A stretch of DNA of 64,000 nt from Desulfuromonadales bacterium (GTDB taxonomy: Bacteria > Desulfobacterota > Desulfuromonadia > Desulfuromonadales > Syntrophotaleaceae). Within the stretch, counting starts at the first letter, position 1. Every line of letters starts with the position of its first letter. Of this stretch, positions 7,559 through 14,825 are shown one piece after another. The translations under genes were made by a program, and so were the position numbers. The notes below the pieces were generated by a model. That model saw only the letters and a program-made list of their open reading frames with translations, made no database searches and had not been told where the DNA came from. Location: the NCBI GenBank assembly GCA_030154185.1, contig JASKKK010000001.1:1-64000 (forward strand), written 5' to 3'.

Positions 7559-9202
7559 TTAACAGACGTACTGAACCTGCAGACGATCGGCGACGGCCTT
7601 GTCGGACGAGACCAGACAGTCGGAGCGACCGATGGGCAGGGAGGAGTTGCCGATGGGGGCCATGAGTTTGCGCAACTCGACATCCATGGCCAGGAAGTAG
7701 TTGACGATGTTTTCCGCCACCCGTTCCGGATCGAGGCGTTTGACCAGAACCGGTTGCTGAGTGGTGATGCCAACTGGACAAAGACCGGTGTTGCAGGCGT
7801 TGCAGCGGCCGTGGTCGTTGCCAAGGCAGCCGGCCATCTGCAGAATGAGTTTGCCGGTGAATACGCCGTTGGCGCCGAGACACATCATCTTGAAGGCGTC
7901 GGCTGCCAGGTTGCCGGTTTTGCCGAGGCCGCCGGCCGCCCACAGGGGGATCTGACCCTGACGTCCCTGGGCCACGGCGGCGAGGTAGCAGTCGCGCAGT
8001 TTGCTGACCGCCGGATGGCCGGTGTGGTCGAGGCTGATGTCGTGGGCCGCGCCGGTGCCGCCGTCGATACCGTCGAGGAAGAAGCCGCCGACGATGTTGT
8101 AGGGGTCACGCACCAGGTTGTTGAAGACCGATACCGAGGTAGCGCTGGCGGCCACCTTGATGGCGACCGGCACGCGGAATTTGAAAGCGGCGTTGAAGGA
8201 CAGGAACATCTTCTGCACGCTTTCCTCGATGGAGTACAGGCCCTGGTGGTTGGGCGGCGAAAGCAGATCGGCCTTGGGCACGCCGCGAATGGCCTGAATG
8301 TGCTCGGCCACTTTGGCTGCCATCAGCAGACCGCCGTCGCCCGGCTTGGCGCCCTGGCCGATTTTGATCAGAACGCCGGCCGGATCTTCGATCATGTGCG
8401 GCATGGCCTGGATGATGCGGTTCCAGCCGAAATGACCGGAAGCGATCTGCAAAATCATGTATTTCAGATAACGGCTTTTCAACAGGCGCACCGGCATGCC
8501 GCCTTCGCCGGAGCACATGCGTACCGGCAGACCGCATTCCTCGTTGAGATAGGCCACCGCCATGGACACGGCTTCCCACATACGCCAGGACAGAGCGCCG
8601 ATGGACATGTCGCCGATGATGATCGGATAAATCCAGCGGACCGGCGGAGTCTGGCCGTCCTGCACCAGCTTGCCGTCGGCGGTCTGATTGAGCGGCAGGG
8701 TGCCGGCCGGGAGGATGCGGCCCAATGGCGCCAGGCAGTCGAAGGTATGACGCTGGGCATCGAGACTCGGGTCGGTCATCTGCGAAATGCGGCCGACCCT
8801 CAGGGTGTCGAGGGTGCGGGACTGAACTTCGAGATTGTTGCGACCGCCACGCTTGGGGCCGGTGCCGGTCGAGGTCGCGTAGACCACATTGAAGCGCGAG
8901 TCCGGGTTGCGGCTGGAACTGATGGCGTTGTTAGGGCATACACGCTCGCAGACCCCGCAGCCGCGACAGAAATTCTTGATGGCATTCTGCTGGCCGATGA
9001 CCGGTTGGGCAACGAACCGGGTCTTCGGTTCGGGGGTTGCGCTGTCGGTAAAGGTGAGCCGGCGCCGCTCCATTTTCGGCCCGATGGCGTCGAAGGTGCA
9101 GGCCGCGATACAGGATCCGCACAGAGTGCAGCGCTCGGGGTGATACTGAATCTTCCAGGGAAGATCGTTACAGGCGATGTCGTTTATTTTTACTGTTTCC
9201 AT
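7559..9202 (-). CDS. gltB: FMN-dependent glutamate synthase catalytic subunit with N-terminal ferredoxin domain
   Basis: A 547-residue protein that makes glutamate from 2-oxoglutarate and ammonia at an FMN centre. Residues 17-100 form an added ferredoxin-like domain (CTLCGSCIAAC and CRGCGVCERVCP). From about 130 on is the glutamate synthase (beta/alpha)8 barrel, with KIGQGAKPGDGGLL, LDGIDGGTGAAHDI and LAADAFKMMCLGANGV segments. A further cysteine group near the C-terminus (CLGNDHGRCNACNTGLCPVG) matches the Fe-S ligands of this enzyme. This is the archaeal-type arrangement with the barrel on its own. The ATG overlaps the end of the amidotransferase-like gene by 13 bp, and GGAGG lies eight bases upstream. 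Confidence 0.93.
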   Translation of the reverse strand: METVKINDIACNDLPWKIQYHPERCTLCGSCIAACTFDAIGPKMERRRLTFTDSATPEPKTRFVAQPVIGQQNAIKNFCRGCGVCERVCPNNAISSSRNPDSRFNVVYATSTGTGPKRGGRNNLEVQSRTLDTLRVGRISQMTDPSLDAQRHTFDCLAPLGRILPAGTLPLNQTADGKLVQDGQTPPVRWIYPIIIGDMSIGALSWRMWEAVSMAVAYLNEECGLPVRMCSGEGGMPVRLLKSRYLKYMILQIASGHFGWNRIIQAMPHMIEDPAGVLIKIGQGAKPGDGGLLMAAKVAEHIQAIRGVPKADLLSPPNHQGLYSIEESVQKMFLSFNAAFKFRVPVAIKVAASATSVSVFNNLVRDPYNIVGGFFLDGIDGGTGAAHDISLDHTGHPAVSKLRDCYLAAVAQGRQGQIPLWAAGGLGKTGNLAADAFKMMCLGANGVFTGKLILQMAGCLGNDHGRCNACNTGLCPVGITTQQPVLVKRLDPERVAENIVNYFLAMDVELRKLMAPIGNSSLPIGRSDCLVSSDKAVADRLQVQYVC

Positions 9203-10296
9203 CGCTGGACCTCCAGGTTGTTGTCGATGACCACGATTTCACGCTCATTGGGATACATGTCCGTCTCCCAGTTGCGGTTCGGCAGAATCTCGTTGACGCC
9301 GCAGACTTCCGAAGACAGCACCACGGTATCCTCATCCCGTCCGAGCACCACCGGCCGAAGTTTCTTGGCGTCGCAGCAGGTGAACATGGTGTTATCCGGC
9401 AGCACGCCGATGATGGTGTTGGGGCCGTTGATTTCCAGGTGCGCCAGGGACTGCCGCATGGCCAGCAGTTGCTGCTGGTCCTCGCGTTTCACGACGTCCT
9501 CGAAAGGCAGCGGCGTGATGACGTGCTTGTAGTAGGACAGGGGCCAGCCCAACTCGCGATGGGTGTGGTGCAGGGTGTACAGGAAACACTGCGAATCGGA
9601 TTCGAAGCCGATGTAGCCGCGGTGCAGGTTCTGCTGAAATTCCTTGTTTTTCTGATAAAAGGTGTTTTCACCGTTGGCCAGTGCCGTGTAACCCTGCAGG
9701 AAGAAGGGGTGGGCGGCATAGCGAACGATGGCATAGTTGGTGTTCTGTCGGCACTGGGCGGTAATGACCTTCGCAGTGAATTGATCATCAGGTTCCCAGA
9801 TATTGAAAAAAGTACCGATGTCGCGCGGATCGCCGATCTCTTTCAGAGTGATGACGTCGGGCCAGAAAGAGTAGGCAAAGCCTTTGCAGTCCTCTTCCAT
9901 GCCGCGGCGCAGTTCCAGGCGGGTATCGAGGAGCAATTGCTCCTTTTCTTCCTGGCTGGCGTCGGCGTACGCGTCGGGATAGTCAAATGTCTGGTAGACA
10001 TAGTGCGGCATGGCCTGAATGTCCAGACCCGGTTGCCGGTTGGTTTCGGGTTCCCATTCATGAACCAGGCGGAATCCGCGCGCGTCCATGATGGCTTTGG
10101 TGATCTGCAGACCTTCATCGGTGCAGGCCAGCGACAAGGTGGGCAGATGCTTGTAGTTTTCGAAGATGCCCCCGAGGTCCTGCATGACCATGGCGAAGCC
10201 GGAATTGTCATGTCCCTTCTGTTGGGACTGCATGAGCAAAAGGGCTTGGCTGGGGTGCACATAGTGGCGGCTTTTAATAGCTCCAATACGACACAT
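9190..10296 (-). CDS. Glutamate synthase class-II glutamine amidotransferase subunit
   Basis: A 368-residue Ntn-fold glutaminase domain as a separate polypeptide. The start MCRIGAIKS puts the catalytic nucleophile at Cys2, as required in class-II amidotransferases after removal of the initiator Met. The QQKGHDNSGFAM segment corresponds to the conserved region that follows. It should release ammonia from glutamine for the FMN subunit. The ORF track begins 13 codons upstream, but only ATG 10296 gives Cys2, and GGAGG lies eight bases before it. It is the first gene of the operon, about 57 nt downstream of the predicted sigma-54 transcription start. Confidence 0.9.
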   Translation of the reverse strand: MCRIGAIKSRHYVHPSQALLLMQSQQKGHDNSGFAMVMQDLGGIFENYKHLPTLSLACTDEGLQITKAIMDARGFRLVHEWEPETNRQPGLDIQAMPHYVYQTFDYPDAYADASQEEKEQLLLDTRLELRRGMEEDCKGFAYSFWPDVITLKEIGDPRDIGTFFNIWEPDDQFTAKVITAQCRQNTNYAIVRYAAHPFFLQGYTALANGENTFYQKNKEFQQNLHRGYIGFESDSQCFLYTLHHTHRELGWPLSYYKHVITPLPFEDVVKREDQQQLLAMRQSLAHLEINGPNTIIGVLPDNTMFTCCDAKKLRPVVLGRDEDTVVLSSEVCGVNEILPNRNWETDMYPNEREIVVIDNNLEVQRWKQ

Positions 10297-10364
10297 TCGA
10301 TTCAACCTCCGGATGGTGTGTACACATACAACCACGTATGGGTTTGGTGTGGTTGATACTCAAT

Positions 10365-10383
10365 TGCAAAGTAAATGCCAACC
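10365..10383 (-). promoter_or_regulatory. Sigma-54 (RpoN) promoter of the glutamate synthase operon
   Basis: On the minus strand TTGGCATTTACTTTGCA has GG and GC dinucleotides exactly 10 bp apart, as in the consensus TGGCAC-N5-TTGCA. It matches at all the invariant positions. The transcription start is expected near 10353, giving a leader of about 57 nt. This points to control by an NtrC-type activator under nitrogen limitation. Confidence 0.8.
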
Positions 10384-10554
10384 TTTTTTTTGTTGGCTTT
10401 TTAACCGCTTTTTCAAGCGATTTTTCGACAAAAAAAATAATTAAAACGGGGTCTTAGGTGGTTTGTGGGAGGGTGGAGGCGCTCGGGCGCCAAGGTCTGT
10501 CGAGTTTACAGTGGGGGGAGGGGATATTACACGGATGGAGTAGTTCGGTTACTC

Positions 10555-10593
10555 AAAAAATGCCCGACGCCCCCGGGAGGAGGGGCGTCGGGC
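10555..10593 (-). terminator. Intrinsic terminator of amtB
   Basis: GCCCGACGCCC (10562-10572) and GGGCGTCGGGC (10583-10593) form an 11-bp GC stem. In minus-strand reading it is followed by six T residues (AAAAAA at 10555-10560). Confidence 0.9.
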
Positions 10594-10611
10594 CACGAAC
10601 CCGAGGCTGGG

Positions 10612-11883
10612 TTAAAAATCGTAACCGCTTTCAGAGTGCAGGGTCTGGTCGAGGCCCATGACTTCTTCGTCGCGTGTAACGCGCAGGCCGATGGTCTTTT
10701 TGAGTATCCACAGCAACGCGAAGGTGACGATGGCCGCGTAAGCGCCTGCTGCCAGCACGCCGACAATCTGAATCCAGAGCTGGTGCAGGTCGCCGGTAAT
10801 CAGGCTGGTAGCGCCTACCGTCGCGAATATGCCGGTAACTACGGCGCCGAAAGCTCCGCCCACGCCATGTACGCCGAAAGCGTCGAGGGAATCGTCGTAG
10901 CCGAGTTTGTGCTTGAGCATGACGCCGCCGTAGCAGACAGCGCCTGCCATCAGGCCCATGACCAGGGCCCATCCGGGAAGAACGAAGCCCGCTGCGGGGG
11001 TTATGACGACCAGGCCGGCTACGATACCGGAGGCTGCGCCCAGGGCGCTGGGTTTTCCGGTAAATCGCCATTCGACCAGCATCCAGGACAAGGCTCCTGC
11101 GGCGGCGGCCGTCTGGGTGGTCGTGAAGGCCAGGGCGGCGCTGCCGCCGGCGGCCAGGGCGCTGCCGGCGTTGAAGCCGAACCAGCCGAACCATAGCAGG
11201 CCTGCGCCGAGCAGCGTCATGGGCAGGTTGTGCGGAGCCATGCGCTCATGGGGAAAGCCGTGCCGTTTGCCGAGAAAAATCGCAACAAGCAGGGCCGAGA
11301 GGCCGGAAGACAGGTGTACGACCGTCCCCCCGGCAAAGTCCAGGGCTCCCATTTCCAGCAACCAGCCACCATCGCCCCAGACCCAGTGTGCCAACGGATC
11401 GTAGACCAGGGTGGCCCACAGGACGATGAAAATGCAGTAGCTGGAAAACTTCATGCGGCCGGCCACGGCGCCGGAAATGAGCGCCGGGGTGATGATGGCG
11501 AACATGCCCTGAAACATGACGAAAACGTATGTGGGTATGGTGCCGGTCACGCTGTCGGGGGTGATGCCCGAGAGAAACATGTTGCCAAACCCGCCGATAA
11601 AAGTACCTTCTCCACCGAAGGCCAGGCTGTAGCCGATAACCACCCATTGCACTCCGATGATGCCAAGGGCTGCGAAGGTATGCATGCTGGTCGAAAGAAC
11701 GTTCTTGGATCGTACCATCCCGGCATAAAACAGTGCCAGGCCGGGCATCATGATCAGAACCAGGGCGGAAGATACGAGCATCCAGGCGGTATCGCCCGGA
11801 TTGGCGCTTTCCGCGGCTCTCGCCATGGCCGGAAAGGCCGTAAAAAATAGAGCGGTTGTCAGGATAAAGGGAATACGAAACAT
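10612..11883 (-). CDS. amtB: Ammonium transporter
   Basis: A 423-residue Amt/MEP/Rh-family channel for ammonium uptake across the inner membrane. An N-terminal signal peptide (MFRIPFILTTALFFTAFPAMARA) is followed by about eleven helices. Family motifs include MMPGLALFYAGMVRSKN, DFAGGTVVHLSSG and the late DDSLDAFGVHGVGGAFG segment. The pore histidine region is present. The track starts at 11898, but that ATG overlaps the GGAGG ribosome site; ATG 11883 lies eight bases after it and is the better start. A sigma-54 promoter lies upstream. No glnK/glnB gene is adjacent, unlike the common amtB-glnK pairing. Confidence 0.95.
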   Translation of the reverse strand: MFRIPFILTTALFFTAFPAMARAAESANPGDTAWMLVSSALVLIMMPGLALFYAGMVRSKNVLSTSMHTFAALGIIGVQWVVIGYSLAFGGEGTFIGGFGNMFLSGITPDSVTGTIPTYVFVMFQGMFAIITPALISGAVAGRMKFSSYCIFIVLWATLVYDPLAHWVWGDGGWLLEMGALDFAGGTVVHLSSGLSALLVAIFLGKRHGFPHERMAPHNLPMTLLGAGLLWFGWFGFNAGSALAAGGSAALAFTTTQTAAAAGALSWMLVEWRFTGKPSALGAASGIVAGLVVITPAAGFVLPGWALVMGLMAGAVCYGGVMLKHKLGYDDSLDAFGVHGVGGAFGAVVTGIFATVGATSLITGDLHQLWIQIVGVLAAGAYAAIVTFALLWILKKTIGLRVTRDEEVMGLDQTLHSESGYDF

Positions 11884-11959
11884 CGATTTTTCCTCCATTG
11901 CGTCTTTGCAGTGATGTGCCTGTCGGGGCGGACGTTGTCCCGGCTATGTTTCTCCCAGG

Positions 11960-11978
11960 TAGCAAACCTCGAACCAAG
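11960..11978 (-). promoter_or_regulatory. Sigma-54 (RpoN) promoter of amtB
   Basis: On the minus strand CTTGGTTCGAGGTTTGCTA contains GG and GC with the required 10-bp interval (-24 TTGG, -12 TTTGC). The predicted start is near 11948, about 65 nt before the amtB ATG. It is weaker than the glutamate synthase site because the -24 box reads TTGGTT rather than TTGGCA. Confidence 0.7.
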
Positions 11979-12106
11979 TTTTATTTTACTGTAATATCAG
12001 TGGCTTACAATGCCGCATAAAATAAAATGGAGCGTTTTTGCCTAAAAAAAGGACAGGCGTGCCGATAATTGAGGCGTCGCTGGAAAGGTCGTCGGAACCG
12101 GAGGGT

Positions 12107-12133
12107 AAAAAAGCCCCCGTCGGGCGGGGGCTT
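12107..12133 (-). terminator. Intrinsic terminator of ilvE
   Basis: AAGCCCC (12111-12117) pairs with GGGGCTT, and on the minus strand the stem is followed by a T-run (the AAAA at 12107-12110 continues into AA). It lies 25 bp after the ilvE stop codon. Confidence 0.85.
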
Positions 12134-12157
12134 GAAATGATTGGTATGGTCGGCAGA

Positions 12158-13222
12158 TCAGATTTTCACGACCCAATCGTGAGGATCGGGGTGGCGGCCG
12201 TATTGAATGCTTGTCAGGGCTTTAAAGAGTTTCAGGGTTAATTCGCCCACCTGTCCGTCGCCGATGGTGACGGTGCGATCCTGGTAGGTCAGCTGGCCGA
12301 CGGGGCTGACAACGGCCGCCGTGCCGGTGCCGAAGGCTTCGGCCAGACGTCCGGATTCGGCTCCGTCGAGAAGCTCGTCGACACTCATGGCGCGCTCCTC
12401 GATTTGGTAGCCCATTTCCGTCGCCAGTTGAAGGATGGATCGGCGGGTGACGCCGTTAAGGATAGTCCCGTGCAGAGGCGAGGTGACGATCTTGCCGTCG
12501 TACAGAAAGCAGATGTTCATGCTGCCGACTTCCTCGACGTATTTGCGCTCCACGGCATCGAGCCAGAGGACCTGGTCGAAACCTTTTTCGGCCGCCTGTC
12601 TGGCCGCCAGAAGGCTGGCCGCATAGTTGCCGCCACACTTGACTTCGCCGGTGCCGCCGGGGGCGCTGCGGATAAACTGGTCGGAAATCCAGATCTTGAC
12701 CGGCTTGAAGCCGCCTTTGTAGTAGGCGCCGACCGGCGACAGAATAATGTAGCACAGGTATTTATCCGAAGGCTTGACGCCCAGCACCGCTTCGGTGGCG
12801 ATCATCGTGGGGCGAATGTAGAGGCTGGTGCCCTCGGCGGAGGGGATCCAGTCGGATTCGAGGCGAATCAGTTCTTTAAGGGCCTTGAGAAAGAACTTTT
12901 CGTCGACAGGCGGCATGCAGAGGCGTTGGGCGCTGCGATTGAACCGTCGGATGTTGTCCATGGGGCGGAACAGTGCGATGGCGCCGTCCTGGTGGCGGAA
13001 GGCTTTGAGCCCTTCGAAGATTTCCTGAGCGTAATGCAAAACCAGGGCGGCCGGATCGAGGGAGAACGGCGCGTAAGGCTGGATGCGGGCAGAATGCCAT
13101 CCGCGCCCGGCGTCGTATTCCATAACGAACATGCGGTCGGTGAACTGACGCCCGAAAACCAGTTGGGATTCATCCTCAAGCCGGGTTTTCGGTTGGGTGA
13201 CCGGCTGAATCTCTATGTCCAT
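12158..13222 (-). CDS. ilvE: Branched-chain amino acid aminotransferase (class IV PLP enzyme)
   Basis: A 354-residue fold-type IV aminotransferase of the longer BCAT group. It transfers amino groups between glutamate and the 2-oxo acids of leucine, isoleucine and valine. The PLP lysine lies in GGTGEVKCGGNYAAS near residue 197. Substrate and phosphate-binding segments ALVLHYAQEIFEGLKAFR, SMNICFLYDGK, SPLHGTILNGVTRRS and EAFGTGTAAVVSPVG are all present. ATG 13222 has GGAGG eight bases upstream. It is a single gene with its own terminator, placed next to the glutamate-forming genes whose product it uses. Confidence 0.95.
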   Translation of the reverse strand: MDIEIQPVTQPKTRLEDESQLVFGRQFTDRMFVMEYDAGRGWHSARIQPYAPFSLDPAALVLHYAQEIFEGLKAFRHQDGAIALFRPMDNIRRFNRSAQRLCMPPVDEKFFLKALKELIRLESDWIPSAEGTSLYIRPTMIATEAVLGVKPSDKYLCYIILSPVGAYYKGGFKPVKIWISDQFIRSAPGGTGEVKCGGNYAASLLAARQAAEKGFDQVLWLDAVERKYVEEVGSMNICFLYDGKIVTSPLHGTILNGVTRRSILQLATEMGYQIEERAMSVDELLDGAESGRLAEAFGTGTAAVVSPVGQLTYQDRTVTIGDGQVGELTLKLFKALTSIQYGRHPDPHDWVVKI

Positions 13223-13349
13223 GGTGCGTGCCTCCGATCCGTTAAAAAATGTAATATCAAAGCATTCTGCTGGTTTAGCATAACCCCGTATCCGCTGGCA
13301 AGAAGTTTCGTTTACTCAAATATTTGTTAAGAAGGATGCCGGGAAAGTT

Positions 13350-13724
13350 TCAGGTGAGGAAACGAATGGTCAGGGGATAGCGTACCGGCCGACCGTTTTT
13401 GCAGCGCACTGCGGCGACGATGGTCATGATGAAGTCAAAAGCGGCCAGAAGCATAAGCAGCGGCAAGCCGATAATCACAAAAGCAAGAGGGGTGGCTGCA
13501 AGGCCGTAGATCATCATGCTGATCTGAAAATTGAGGGCTTCCTTGCCGTGGCGGTCGACTTCGGCATCGTCCCTACGCTTTATCAGCCAGACAATCAACG
13601 GCCCCAGGATGAAACCGAAGGGGCCGAAAAGGAATCCGGCCATGGCCGAAAGGTGGCAGATGGTAGCCCAGTTGCGTTCGTTTGTCGGGACGATGGTTAT
13701 CGGCTTTTTTTCTTCCGCTGACAC
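13350..13724 (-). CDS. DUF4870-family membrane protein
   Basis: A 124-residue protein with a polar N-terminus (about 1-18), then three hydrophobic segments. The family-typical pattern is clear: WATICHLSAMAGF, GPLIVWLIKRRDDAEVDRHGKEALNFQ, then a final helix and RCKNGRPVRYPLTIRFL. It is the intact counterpart of the gene at 92. Translation starts at GTG 13724, eleven bases after the stop of the PHP gene, with AAAGG upstream, so the two are co-transcribed. Function is unknown. Confidence 0.82.
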   Translation of the reverse strand: MSAEEKKPITIVPTNERNWATICHLSAMAGFLFGPFGFILGPLIVWLIKRRDDAEVDRHGKEALNFQISMMIYGLAATPLAFVIIGLPLLMLLAAFDFIMTIVAAVRCKNGRPVRYPLTIRFLT

Positions 13725-13735
13725 TGCGGCACCTT

Positions 13736-14458
13736 TCAGTCGGTTAATCCGAGGAAGTCAAGAGTCGCTTCCAGGGATCTGTTGATGATCTGGTCGGGAT
13801 CCACGCCGGCGGCGGACAGGGCCTCGAACACGTGGCCGAAATGCCCTACGCTCTGGGCGATGTGTGCGTCGCTGCCGAGGGACACCGGGCCGCCGAACCG
13901 GGCACAGAGGCGGGCGATGAGCCGGCAGTTGTCGGCACTGCCGATGCGGCTTGTGACAAAGGAGGAATTGTTCAATTCCAGTGCGGTGCCGGTGGCTGCG
14001 GCCTGCCGTGCGACCGCTTCGTAATCGAGAGGGTATTCGGGGTTGCCCGGATGGCAGATAATATGGATGCTGGGGTTTTCCATCAATTCCATAACGGCGC
14101 TGGTGTTGGCTCTGCGATCGCTCGGTCCGTAGCCGCAATCGTGATGAAAACCTGCCAGCACCAGGTCCATTTTGGCCAGCAATCTGTCCGAAAGATCGAC
14201 GCGGCCCGGCGCGATGATGTTGGTTTCCGCACCTTTGAGAATACGCACCCCCGACAGGTAGTCGGGGATCATGTAAAGGCATTCGAAGTGGTAGGAGTGG
14301 GGCGCGGCGGGCATGGCCGGCCCATGATCGGTCATGGCTATGCCCCGTAACCCGCGACTGGCGGCTTCTGCGGCGATTTCGTTGATGGTGCTGTAGGCGT
14401 GTCCCGAAGCGAGGCTGTGAACATGCAGGTCCACTTCGGCCTTGTATGTGTTGGTCAT
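13736..14458 (-). CDS. PHP-domain phosphoesterase (YcdX-like)
   Basis: A 240-residue polymerase-and-histidinol-phosphatase (PHP) domain protein. Metal-binding motifs run in order: DLHVHSLASGH (10-20), MTDHGP (about 42-47), KGAETN (74-79), AGFHHD, CHPGNPEYPLD and LGSDAH near residue 194. This set matches the trinuclear-zinc YcdX group, cytosolic phosphatases of unsettled substrate. It leads a two-gene unit with the DUF4870 gene. Its start is ATG 14458; CCGGGAAGGATCAGCC upstream supplies AAGGAT. Confidence 0.88.
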   Translation of the reverse strand: MTNTYKAEVDLHVHSLASGHAYSTINEIAAEAASRGLRGIAMTDHGPAMPAAPHSYHFECLYMIPDYLSGVRILKGAETNIIAPGRVDLSDRLLAKMDLVLAGFHHDCGYGPSDRRANTSAVMELMENPSIHIICHPGNPEYPLDYEAVARQAAATGTALELNNSSFVTSRIGSADNCRLIARLCARFGGPVSLGSDAHIAQSVGHFGHVFEALSAAGVDPDQIINRSLEATLDFLGLTD

Positions 14459-14825
14459 GGCTGATCCTTCCCGGCTTGGCCGGTGAACTATTTTTTAAAG
14501 TTTTTAAAGACGGTATAATTGCGATATCCCCGTGCCGTGCTGGTTCTCGGGGGCTCGGATTCTCCGGTGGCTTGCGGGGTGCTTGCGGTGGATGTTAAAC
14601 CTGTCGCCGGGCGGCACCTATTGGTCGGCGTCAAGGTGGTCAGGCTGCAAGGAACCGGTTCTTTGCTGTTACCGGAAGGTCATGTTAGCACGACGAGGAC
14701 GCCCGCACAATTCCATCGCTGATGCGCAAGGTCGGTCCTCTTGTTGTTTCCAGAGGGAGTATCGTGCTATAACAACCACTCTTTTCGGCAGTATGCAAAA
14801 CTTAATCCCTTTAAGGGTTGAATAG
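14459..14825. other. Intergenic region upstream of the housekeeping gene run
   Basis: No gene is supported. Two overlapping plus-strand ORFs here lack domains and ribosome sites. A perfect TATAAT lies at 14514-14519, after an AT-rich tract but without a recognisable -35 box. If it is the promoter for the radical SAM gene, the leader would be about 300 nt long. AAGGG lies just before the next ATG. Confidence 0.5.

Larger units (their letters stand above)
10297..10611. other. Regulatory spacer between amtB and the glutamate synthase operon
   Basis: The spacer holds the amtB terminator at its distal end, the sigma-54 promoter of the glutamate synthase operon, and AT-rich sequence between them (10385-10450) that could bind activators or bend. 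A small inverted repeat, GCCAAC/GTTGGC around a T8 loop (10377-10397), overlaps the -24 element; on the plus strand it is followed by five T residues. No gene was found. Confidence 0.6.

Noticed and set aside
7754-9532. 592-aa plus-strand ORF opposite the glutamate synthase genes
   Set aside because: Antisense shadow over two well-defined enzymes.
14532-14825. 97-aa ORF before the radical SAM gene
   Set aside because: Low-quality composition, no homology I recognise and an overlapping alternative ORF in another frame.
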